A DNA stretch of 64,000 nt from Acanthornis magna. Lineage: Eukaryota > Chordata > Aves > Passeriformes > Acanthizidae. The DNA lies in assembly GCA_036785705.1 (NCBI GenBank), contig JAWUZG010000332.1, positions 1,674,001 through 1,738,000 on the forward strand, read 5' to 3'. The translations under genes were made by a program, and so were the position numbers. Below the pieces are notes generated by a model. The model had not been told where the DNA came from. It did not search any database and worked only from the letters and a program-made list of their open reading frames with translations. Below are positions 54,601 to 64,000 of the stretch, in pieces; position 1 is the stretch's first letter, and every line of letters starts with the position of its first letter.

Positions 54601-56203
54601 TACTGAGATAATTTGTGTGACTGAGTAAATCGGTAATGGTATATGGATCATTTTACTCTAGGTCATTGTGTGTCTTGATATTGACCTAAAATTACAATCT
54701 GATGGCTCTTAATGTATATGAAAAGCTTTGTCAGATATCTTTTCAGTTCTGTTGGCTAGTAAATTAGGTTACAACTGTTCATAGTTTATTGATTTCAGTT
54801 CAGGATAATAAAGCATTTATAGTATTTGTTTCCAGTTTCCTTCCTGCTCTGAGAGGCACAGATATAGGAGACTCTTTTTCCCACTGCCTGTATGGGAGAA
54901 TGACCTATTGCAGCCTGGGGAGGTTTTAAATAGCAGGGCTGCTGCACTTTGCTCTTCTCTGCCCCGGTGACTTTGTGCATTAAAATAGGGGATTGCAGTG
55001 GTTGTCTTGGGAAGAGAAGAACCTCTTTAAAGGGTGGAGCATTAGAAAAAGCATTGGTGGAAGGTGCAGTAGGATTTTACTCAGAGCAGGCTTGGTCCAG
55101 GGGATTGAGATGCAGCTGTGGCTGTCACATGCCAGCTGATTTTAGCTCATATTGGCTAAAATCAATGAGCCTTTGGAAGTTTGGCAGATAGGGTTTTACA
55201 GGAAGAGAAAACACCACCGACTTCTGTGGGGTTGTGGGTTCATACCTACTGTCTGTGCCCTACTCAGCAATGGAGACAGAAATGGAAGGATTTTTTTGCT
55301 AAATCACTGTAACAATTTATGTTTTAAATTTCTTTTTTTTTTTTTAAATTCTGTTTTACAGCAGTCTTTAGATTTCCAGACAGAATAATGTACCATATGT
55401 CTGAGTGTCACACACAGATCTCAAGCTGGTCATTGGCCACATATCTATAGGATAGGCCCAGATGAATGCTATGCTTCCTGGGCTTCCAAACAGAAGACAA
55501 AATCTTCAGTGGAAAAAGAATAGGCTTGTATTGATTTACATGACACAGGAATGTGGCTCTGACTGGTGGAGAGGGCGGTGTTAGAGGTTACAGTTCCTTC
55601 TTGTGTGTGGTTTTCTTTGGATTCATGGTAGTGTCATTATAACATATGGCAGAGTTGTTTTCTTTTTGGTTTGTTTTCACATTTTCAAGGGACTGTTTCA
55701 AAGTCAACACTGTCAAATGACATGTTTGGAAACGTATGAGCCTGCAGTAGTGTCTTGGGAGTTGCGATAGAGCTTGTGCTTCTTACTTTTGCTAAATTGT
55801 GCTTTTAGTTCCTGTGCATTTCCTTCACTCTAGAACTGTATTTCAGGCATTTTCTGTTCCCTCAATGGTCTGTGCTGTGAAACTGAAGAAGGAACAAAGC
55901 CCATTCATTTTCCCTGCCGTACCATGTGTGTCATCAGTGTGGCTGCAGCAGGACCCCACGGCAGTGGTTTCTGGTCCTCTGCAGGCTGCATGTGTTTGCA
56001 GACAGAATATAGCTCTGCCTTCTTGTGCTCTTCAAGCTTGGAATTCAGCTTTAGACCTGCAAGCTTAGATGATTTTTTGCTTTAAAAGCCTCTGAGTTTT
56101 TAAGCTCCCATCGTGTGTTTAATTTACAGGCTTGTTTCCAAAATAAATAGGTTTTTTGGTTTTTCTACTTTTTAATGGTTATGGAACTTCTTCTAAATTA
56201 ACA
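42613..56203. other. Non-coding AT-rich tract
   Basis: No gene is recognised. Present are A13 near 43530-43542, A15 at 48760-48774, an AT run near 53530-53542 and a perfect 10-base inverted repeat at 47497-47520. A GC-richer patch at 54080-54540 opens a 135-codon plus frame (54160-54567) whose first residues are hydrophobic. It lacks any family motif and overlaps minus frames, so I do not call it a gene. The segment at 44023-44074 ends in a consensus splice donor and is discussed as a finding. Confidence 0.65.
47497..47520. repeat. Perfect 10-bp inverted repeat, 4-base loop
   Basis: GTAGCTACAA at 47497-47506 is followed after ATAC by its exact reverse complement at 47511-47520. It could form a small hairpin. 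The flanking sequence is AT-rich and no transcript-termination role can be claimed for a vertebrate region. Confidence 0.8.
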
Positions 56204-56672
56204 TCATAGTCACAGACCATTTTGGTTGGAAAGGACCTCTGGAGCTCACCTAATCCAAGTGTCAGTGTTGAACTAAGACTGGGTTGTTAAAGGCTCTGTG
56301 TAGTTGAGTCGTGAAAATGAGCAAAATTCCCAAGTCCCTTCAGCAACCTTTTAGTGCATATTTGTCCCCAGAGTGGTTTTTATTCACTTCATTTCTGTTC
56401 AGAACTTCCTGTGCTTTGGTTTGCCCTGGTGGTTTCTCACTCCCCTTTGGCTGCCCCCAGTAAAGCCCCATCTCCCTCTGCTCCTCACAGGAGCAGCAAG
56501 GCCACTGCTGGCCATGTCTGCAATTCAACAAGTCCAGCTCCTTCATCTCTCCACGTGGATCCCCTGTTCTGGTCCCTTGAGACACTGGCATCCCTCCCTG
56601 GACTTGCTCCAGCTCGTGAACATCTTCCTTGTTTTGTGGGAGGAGAACTCGGTGCAGTATTATTGCCATCTG
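56204..56672 (-). mobile_element. CR1 LINE fragment, 5'-truncated
   Basis: Read on the plus strand, the left edge (about 56210-56260) carries the antisense CR1 3'-end signature, with a CACAGACCATTTTGGTTGG-type word followed by AAAGGACCTCTGGAG and a CTAATCCAAG word. The right part (about 56590-56665) carries CTGGACTTGCTCCAGCTCG and the following words typical of the CR1 3' region. The element therefore lies in minus orientation with its 3' end at about 56204, and only about 470 bases remain, as expected for the usual 5' truncation of CR1. The middle is strongly diverged. Overlapping frames of 100-110 codons on both strands here are repeat-derived and not genes. CR1 is the main LINE of birds and other reptiles, which supports the host assignment. 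Confidence 0.8.
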
Positions 56673-59600
56673 TAAAGTACTGCTAAAAGTTATGGTACTA
56701 AGAAATCATTTACCTTGGTAGGTAATGGAGCATTGGAACAAAGAGCATTTTAGGGCTTGTGTTTAACTTACAACAAGATGGTTATGACTGTAGAGAATTC
56801 TGGTTTCACAATGTAAATTTTATTCAACTGTGTTATTAATTTTGTTCTCTGTACTTAACAGCTAATCCTTAGAAAAAGAACCAACTTTGGACCTCTAGTC
56901 AACTTTCTGGTTTGAAAAATAAAGCTATAAACTTTATAAATTCAAATATCTTTAGAGAATAGTCAATTTTAAAACACTATCAATTTCATCTACTGTGGAT
57001 GTAGATCAGGATGTCTACATAGCTGTACAGCTACAATAAATACATTGTTTAAATCAAGTGTCTTCATTGAAGTGATAAATTTTATTTTGTAAGAGTCAGT
57101 GATACAATTGAAAGTGGTAGGTGAAACAGAATTTGCTTTAAATTTGCATGAAATTTGCTTTAAATCCTCCTTGCCAAGTTCCCTTAGGTTTGATCTCTAT
57201 CCTTGTCACTGAGTGCTGATGCTTTTGCCTGGGAAGTTTGACCGTGGCAGTTGAAGAATGTGGGGATCTCTGTGCTGGATGCACAGCAATCTAGGCACCA
57301 GATGGCAAAATTGTGGGGGCTGGCTTTAATGCAGTGAGCTTAGACTTGTGAAGAAATTAGACATTGCAGCTCGCTCATTGTTCAGTCTGTGAAAGGGCAG
57401 TGGAAAGAAAGGACCAAATGGATTTTGCAAAGATTCCTTGTGCTTTTAAGAGCAGTTTTGAACTTGTTTCTCCTTTCTGGCTGTTCTTGCTTGGTAAAAG
57501 CACCACAGATGGTGAATCGGAGATGGCTGTTTGTGTTTCTCACACAGTGACTTATCTGAGACATCCCCACGTGAGCTCCCTGTTCTGGGCTGGTGCAGCT
57601 TCAGCCCTCGCTGTCCCCGGCTGCCTTCAGGCACCCCTGCAGGGTGTGGGATGAGGATCTCACACAGGGCTGAGGAGCTGAGCAGCCAGGATGGGCTTCT
57701 CCAGCAGGGGCTGCTGACAGAGTGACACACAGGAAACCTCTTATCCACCAGCAAATGCCAGGCTTTCTTTGGGGACACCCACAGCTAGACGACAGTAAAC
57801 AAAACCACGGTCCTGTCTAAGAAATCTGCAGAAGGAAGCTGCAGTGTGAGAGTAAATATTTGAGTAGATGTTCTGTCCTGAATGATTAGGTAGATAAAAG
57901 AAGATAATATCTGCTGAAGCATGTGGCCTTTTCTCCAGAGGGATTTTTCTCCAGAGGGATGGGGCCTTTTTCCTAAGGATGTTCTTTTTTCCTTGAGATG
58001 GAACAGAGGATGTAGTGATGTCTGCACAGTGACTGTGCAATATTAAGAAGTATTTGCTGCTTTTCGTGATCTTGGATTAGCTGATTTCCTAGAAGTGTGT
58101 TTTTATTGACGGAGGTTATTTTAAAAATTCCATTAATCAAGATAACCCTCTGTGTCCTCTTCTGCTGTGATAATATGGGAGTATACCTTGCACTGCAGAT
58201 TTGGGTGGACCAGCTTTCAGGGTGACAAGGTCTCAGTTCTGTCCCTGATGACCCCTTGATGTGTGGACACTGGAAATTCACTTCAGAGATTTGGAGTTAC
58301 AGCTGGTCATTTTTTTATAATGGTTGTGTTCATTGTATCCATTACTGCAAGGTTTAATTAATTTCTATAGAGAAATTAATTTTCCTTTATTGAAAGATGG
58401 AGCAACACTTGTTCGCTGAGAATCTTCCAGTGCAGCCTTCTTACTTCATTATGCAAAGTTTCATTGCTGGCTGAGGCAATCTAGAATTTAAAATGTTGTA
58501 GCAAATACTTGCTTGGAAGCTGTTGAGATATAATGTCATCCATTTTGTGTGCCTTATCACGATGTACTGTTGTCTTCCATTCCTATTTCTTTTTTCTTTT
58601 ACCTTTTTGTTCGCTTACCTTGAACCTTTAAAACAACAAATCACTTCAGGAAGCTGTGATTTCTGATAAAATCTGTGTGTTTACAAAGGTGGAGAACACA
58701 CAAGGTATAAGGCTACCAGTTTACACAAATAGACTCTCACGTTTTTTCTTTCTTTTTTCTTTTGTTTTGTCCCTTTTTTTTCCTCTACTAGAGGAGATCA
58801 TGAGAGCTTTGCTGAGTGGACTATCCACTTGCATAATTTGGAATAGCTCTGTTGAAAGTCTGCTAAATACTGTTAGGCATTTTAAAATATTAACAGTGGT
58901 CTCTAATAAAGCCTTCTGTGAAAAATATTTTTATAGGTTGACACTGCTACCAGGGAGAAAGTGTATTAAAGCCTCTTGTTAATGAGCAAATGAGGATTGT
59001 TAGTCTGAAATTGAGGCAAGAGAGGTTCTCTGGAAGCTTGGAAGAAAGAAGGGTACTGTTTCTTAGACAGAATGAGAGAAAATGATGTAAGTGTGGAGTG
59101 AAAAGCAGGTGGTGTTCTTGACTGAAATGATAAGTACCTAAACCTGTAACTGCTTGCATGATTTCTACATCTGATGAGTTTTGAGGATAGTCTTGTAGAG
59201 GTTTGAAAATAGCTAAGAAACTTCTTCAGCAAGCTGATCATCTCGCAGTAGGATGGGATGTGCACAGGAGCTATGCTGATCTCAGATTCTGGAAGAGTTC
59301 CCCTGCACAGTGCATTCATCTGTAAACAAGAAGTGAAAGGCACGTTCCTGGTGGTTTTCTCTTGGCTGATCTTGTACCCAGTGGTACAGGTTTTGCTGTT
59401 GCCAGCAGGAGGGAAGGTGCCTGACGGGTGGAGAATTACAGAGTGTTTTAACATAAGGTAGTGAAACAGAATTGGGAAGGAACTGGCTTAAAATTCTTGG
59501 CATTGGACCTGCTTGAGTGCAAGAGAAATACAAGTCCTTTGATATTTCATTTCTCCAACTTGATAGTGCAGTCATATATTTAAAATTAAAATCCTTGAGT

Positions 59601-60504
59601 CTAATATGGAAGCACCATGCCCAGGAGCTCCCAGAGACAGCTGATGGATTAGCCTGGGTGTGAAGGAAAAGGCTTGTGGATATGGACAGTATTCAAATCC
59701 ATAACTGAAACTCTGGACATAAATAAGGTTTTTGAGAAAATGAAAAGATAAAAGAACCTGACAGGAGGACAGAGTGAACACTGGAAAATGCTGGTGAAAA
59801 ATTAAATGAACTAATGACCAATGTTGGTGAAAGCAAAACAGGGGAATGGCTGGAGCACAACTTGTACTCCAAGCAGCTTCATGTATTGGCTCTGTTGCTG
59901 GTGAGGTTAAAAATCCCATTACACTAATTAAAGGCAGCATTTTACTCTAGGATTGGAATGAAAAAAATGCATCACCAGTGGACAATTAAATGAAGCAAGT
60001 TGTCACTCCTTGTATGGGCATTTAGATCTATCTCGCTTCTGTGAATGTGGATCAGTTTGATCAAGGACTTAATCAAAAATTATTTAGACAATTACTCCCA
60101 TTTTCAAAAGTATTCTCTAGTGATAGGAAACTATTATACAGAATCGTTAAAGCATGCTTAATGGCATTGTCTTAATTATACAATGATAAATTATTCTACC
60201 TTTCTTCATTAATGGTGTTTTAGCAGTAGATAATATTACTGTTTACTCTTTCTAAGCAGTAGAGGAGTAATAGTGTTCTTTAGGCAATTATTTCTAGCAA
60301 ACTTAGCCTTATGAAGTGGCCAGTTTATGTTTGATCTTTAAATCGTTTTTGTGAACTTGTTCAGCTATATTAATTTTAAGTAATTATATTAATTGAGACC
60401 TTGGCTTGTTGTGTTATGATGACTGGATTTTTTTTTTTCTTTTATAATCTGACTGCATGGAATGATGGAAGTATGTAGATAACAATTATCCTGAGAGCAG
60501 GAAA
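56673..60504. other. Non-coding tract, no gene recognised
   Basis: A GC-richer patch lies at 57570-57760. A 16-base word is exactly tandemly duplicated at 57929-57944 and 57945-57960. A perfect 11-base inverted repeat is at 58356-58381. A long pyrimidine tract ending in AG lies at 58741-58791. Minus-strand frames of 162 codons (58966-59454) and 122 codons (59572-59940) are the longest here. They show no domain I recognise and are probably chance. Confidence 0.65.
58356..58381. repeat. Perfect 11-bp AT-rich inverted repeat
   Basis: AATTAATTTCT at 58356-58366 is followed after ATAG by its exact reverse complement at 58371-58381. In AT-rich DNA such a repeat can arise by chance. No function is assigned. 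Confidence 0.75.
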
Positions 60505-60605
60505 CTGAGTACTGGAACTCAGGTTTTCAAGTGTGCAGCAAACTCACTGTGCGACCTCAGCGGGACTCTTATCTTTATGGTGTTTAATTTCTGCAGTAGA
60601 ATAAG
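60505..60605 (+). mobile_element. Probable MIR-type SINE relic
   Basis: The stretch ACTCACTGTGCGACCTCAGC followed by a CTCTTATCT word and a TTTCTGCAGTAGAAT-like end parallels the MIR core order: CTGTGTGACCTTGGGC, then a CACTTAACCTCTCTG region, then CAGTTTCCTCATCTGTAAAAT. Upstream ACTGGAACTCAGG resembles the MIR start of the core. Identity is low, as expected for a repeat over 100 million years old, and MIR relics are known but sparse in birds. A chance resemblance is possible. Confidence 0.4.
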
Positions 60606-63059
60606 AAAAATACAGATTTAGCTCTCATGGCTGTGTGAAAGCCTAATAAATATCTGTAAACAACTTTGAGTTAGGAGTGGAAATATGTTGTCTCTGGGTA
60701 ATTTTTTTTTTTTTTTTTTTTTTTTAAATGGGAGGATTGTTAAGGCCTCATCCAGAAAAGAAGGAAGAACACTCTCCAAGAGGAAAAACTTGAAAACCTT
60801 GCATGGTTTTGCCTGTGTATCTGGGAAGAAAGGACGTAATTTCAGCCTCCTTTGTATGACGAGTAATGTTCTGCTTAGTACCACTTTGGGGAATTTATAA
60901 GCCTTTCACTGAAAAATGAGTTTTTCTAAAGCATGGCCACCTTGGGTCACTGTGCCACAATCTCCTAATGGCTGCTGTAGCTTGTAGGGTGGGAATCGCC
61001 GTGATGGTTGATGATCTCTTTTGATGATCAGACACTGAACTGTGTACTAGCCAAATAATATTTTAGTGAATTTAACGTTTCAAGAAAAATGAAGTAAATA
61101 TACTGTGTGGGCTCTCGAGGCACTAAGTGAATTTTGTTTGTGAAGTTTGCTATTTGTTGTGCTCTCGGGGATGGAAAAGCACTCACTCTCTAGCAGCTGA
61201 GCACAAAGACTTGGGTGGTTCCCGTGTGCCACGCTCTGCCTCAGGCCTGGGGCGCTGCCATGCTTTGCCTCCATGGTGAAATTTCACTGGTGTGGTTTCC
61301 AAATCCCTGCTGGTCCCCAGCTTGCGAGGCACATAAACCAGAAGCCGCATTTAAGAACGTTCATGACTTTGTACCCGCATTTGTCTAGCTGCTTTTTCAG
61401 CTGACAAAGTACACCTGAGAAGAAAATTGTCCATTTGGCCTCAGTGTCAGCTGTGGTTCTGAAGCCCCTCAGGACAGGGAAGAGGTCGGGCTCACATCCA
61501 CCAACCTTCATGGCCCAGTGAAAAGGGGAATAAATTCAGGGAAAAATAAGGGGTTAATCCTTAGCACTCAGTGGATGATGGGAGGCTGTTAGAAAACTGT
61601 CTCGTAGCTCCTGGGCTTTTCATCAGTTCTTGATGGCGTGTTATTTTCTTAATGGAATGCTATTTTCATAATAGATTTAAACAGTTCTGGGATTTATGAG
61701 AAGTTTCTGGAGTACAGAAATCTCAGAAGATAGTTGAGAAATAAAAATACGTATATTTAAATAGATAAAAATACATATATGAGGTAAATATTTGGCACAG
61801 TGCTTGATTTTGTTGTTCTGTGTACCATTTTGACTGCCCTTAGCCTGAAAATACTTCCTAGAGCTTTTATTTATTAAAAGGAAAAAATAAAACAGGTTTT
61901 GTCTGCAGTAAAGCACAACACAGGATGCCTATAAGCATTCTATGTCTGTATTACTTAACTTGAATCATTCATTGCAACTGTTCCAAAATTGCTATTTCCC
62001 ATGTCATACTAAATACATCTAATTTTCAACTTAATATATAATGGCTCACTAAAAGGAAAATTCAGTATTTGGACAGAAAAAAAAAAAGATTATGAAAATT
62101 CAGGAGAACAATTTATCAATGAAAAATGAGGCTACACCTAACAGACTGTTTAAATATACTTGATTTTTGGTGCAAATCAGAACCAGCATACTTGCCATCA
62201 ACATTATTTAATCTAACAATGTACACATACTATGGTGTACTTAGGGGTGGTATTTACTTTAAAATTGCATTTAATTTTTTGCCTTTTTTTTAATAGGCAG
62301 AGGGGATCCAGAAGTAGAGATGTACTTTTTCACTAACATTAAAATCAGAAATAAATACAGCAGTTAAACAACCATTTTAATTTTTTTACTGAAAATGTGT
62401 ACTGCACCAAAGCTTATTGCTGCATTTTCTCATTTCAAAAATAGCCTTTGCATAAAATAATGAACAGCATTTGAATCTCTAAATCACAAGCTTATTTCCA
62501 ATTGCTGTTCCTGAAAAAGATTCCAGGGTTTTTAGAGATCTTTTTTTTTTTCTCTTAATGAACACATTGGTACATGGTGTGCTACTTCTTTTTAATAAAA
62601 AAAAAAGGGGGGAAAGGCTGTTTCAAACACTGTCTGCACTATTGTAATGTTTTCATTTAGCTGTGCCAGGTGATTTAGGGGCACAATGCAAATGTGAAGT
62701 GCTTTGTTTCCCTTGAACTGCCAAGTGATTCCTGGGCTCTCTCTGGTGTGAGTGGCAGTTCTAATGGCCACGTACACTGTAATCATGTCAGGATCATTAG
62801 AAAATGCAGGAAACAAGCCCATGACTTAAGTTAGAGAAGTGTACAAATCAACTTTAAATTTACAGAGAGTTTTAGCATAAGCTTTGCTAAGCCATCAAAA
62901 TGCACTTTGAGCCCTCCCTCCCTGCCTCCTATTGATTTGGCTGTGCTAACACAAAAAGGAGTGGTCAATTTTTTTAACCCTCCTAAAAGAAAACCTCAGC
63001 TTTTTCTTCTCTTACCCTCTCTCTTGTTCTTTTTCCCCTTGTCTCGCTTCTTCCTGTAG
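60506..63059. other. Non-coding tract, no gene recognised
   Basis: T24 run at 60702-60725. Short A- and T-runs near 62081-62090 and 62541-62550. A CpG-containing patch at 61230-61510 opens a 75-codon minus frame with no family signature. The last 60 bases form the pyrimidine tract of the candidate acceptor described next. Confidence 0.65.
60702..60725. repeat. Poly-T run (T24)
   Basis: Longest mononucleotide run in the window. No retroposed gene body is recognisable beside it in minus orientation. Confidence 0.9.
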
Positions 63060-63139
63060 GACATGCAGTGTTTTAATGCCCTTGGACTGCCCCACAGTTA
63101 CACTTAGGCTCCCATTACCACTGCTGTGGTCATGTTCAG
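63060..63139 (+). other. Candidate exon (strong 3' splice site, good donor)
   Basis: About 60 bases of almost pure pyrimidine (63000-63055) lead to CTGTAG/G, a textbook 3' splice site, with a CTAAC branch-like word upstream near 62946. Eighty bases later CAG/GTAAAC gives a good 5' splice site. One frame is open across the interval (starting at 63061, reading TCSVLMPLDC...), but a 26-codon open frame is not significant, and the other two frames have stops. It could be an internal coding exon of length not divisible by three, an untranslated exon, an lncRNA exon or a chance pairing. No protein is recognised. Confidence 0.35.
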
Positions 63140-64000
63140 GTAAACAATTGCTTCATAGAAACACAAAAACGTGTTTTACACGCATCTAACTTAGGGCACA
63201 TGGGATCTGTGTCCATCAGCAGCACAGGCAGCATGTGCTGTTTATTGCTCTAGATTGACTGCTGTGGTAGGACCAGATCAGCTGAGACTGTATGCCTGTG
63301 AAACCTGACCAGCCCTTTAGCAGGCCATTATAAATAATACATATTTTCTGAATAAACACCTTTCTCAGAAAGTCAGACAGAGCTCCTTTGTTTCTGAAAT
63401 AATTGAACCAAAACTAGATGAGAAAAACAGTTGTAGTCAGTTGGTTGTACTGCTCTGTAGTGTAAGTGGGTCAGAATGAGCAGTATTAGTTAAATCCTTT
63501 GAAACAAAAGAAATTATTAAATCAGTTATGATTTAGGTCAATTACTCAAAATAAACCACTCACTGAGTGCCCTTGAGACAGGCAAGTCAAAGAATATTAG
63601 GAGTTCTGAACTCAAATCGCATCTCAGCACTGCTCTCTAACCAAAGCTCTCACCCCTTACCTCTCCAGGAGTACATTACATAAGGGTTTCACTGTCTAAC
63701 AGGGAAGTTGTTTAGCATTGAATTGAATCACTGTTTCATCTACTTAAGATAAGCATGAAAAACACGTGAAACAGATTTTCCAGGAGTGTTTCACAACTGA
63801 ATTCATTGTGTTTTAAGCCATGTATGGCAATACCATTGTCTATATTTTGAGAATGGTTTGTGCTTGATGCTCTGGAACTGCTTTTTGCCTGACTGCTTTG
63901 AGTTCATAGAAATCCCCAGAGCACAGGTGAAGGGAAGAATTTCTGAGAATAATTGGCTGTGTTTAAGTAGATGTATGTACTCTCAGATGCTTGGGATTGG
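63140..64000. other. Non-coding tract to window end
   Basis: No gene or confident repeat is recognised. Words near 63609-63645 weakly resemble the MIR core, but the following part does not continue the match. If the candidate exon is real, this is the start of the next intron. Confidence 0.6.

Noticed and set aside
58966..59454. Longest open frame, 162 codons, minus strand
   Set aside because: No domain, signal peptide or known family. It overlaps other frames, and frames of this size are expected a few times by chance in 64 kb of AT-rich DNA.
60702..60725. T24 as the tail of a minus-strand processed pseudogene
   Set aside because: No polyadenylation signal or gene-like sequence in the expected position.
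63560..63680. Second possible MIR relic
   Set aside because: Only one short segment resembles the core. The order of later MIR words is not kept.
1..64000. Bacterial-type operon, CRISPR array, phage or integron
   Set aside because: No long genes, ribosome-binding sites, regularly spaced repeats or integrase-like frames. Composition and the CR1 element indicate a vertebrate nuclear genome.

Overview
The window looks like non-coding vertebrate nuclear DNA, most likely from a bird. It is AT-rich and has no bacterial gene layout. Open reading frames are short, random-looking and often overlap on both strands. The one interspersed repeat I identify with good confidence is a 5'-truncated, minus-strand CR1 LINE at about 56204-56672. 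CR1 is the dominant avian (and reptilian) LINE. The absence of Alu-, B1- or L1-like sequence and the low overall repeat density also fit a bird, perhaps a songbird. That assignment is inference.

No protein-coding gene can be supported. The longest ATG-started frames are 162 codons (minus, 58966-59454), 154 codons (minus, 42427-42891) and 152 codons (minus, 34034-34492). In 64 kb of AT-rich DNA read in six frames, a few frames of that size are expected by chance, and none shows a family motif I recognise. The window is therefore probably a large intron or an intergenic stretch. The best exon-like signal is near the right end (63060-63139). It has a long pyrimidine tract ending in an AG, 80 bases of possible exon, and a CAG/GTAAAC donor. 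Its coding status is undecided.

Layout from left to right. 1-13180: AT-rich DNA with a 20-T run (624-643) and a striking pair of abutting hairpins at 7858-7928. 13181-13408: a 228-base G/T-only tract. 13409-26180: ordinary DNA with a 25-bp palindrome (16726-16750), a GC-richer patch (17840-18130), a 48-bp tandem duplication (18506-18609) and a possible conserved element (19300-19560). 26181-26660: the densest cluster of recognisable transcription-factor-like sites. 29150-29600: a GC-richer patch. 40130-40370: a CpG-retaining block. 41440-42612: a degenerate repeat with three copies of a 265-bp unit around a segment with a polyadenylation signal, probably an old LTR-type element. 56204-56672: the CR1 fragment. 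60505-60605: a likely ancient MIR-type SINE relic. 63060-63139: the candidate exon.

I found no multigene system, CRISPR array, tRNA or rRNA gene, and no evidence for a novel molecular machine. The most interesting signals are the candidate exon, the double hairpin, the 265-bp repeat element and the putative enhancer blocks. All need a genome alignment or expression data to settle.
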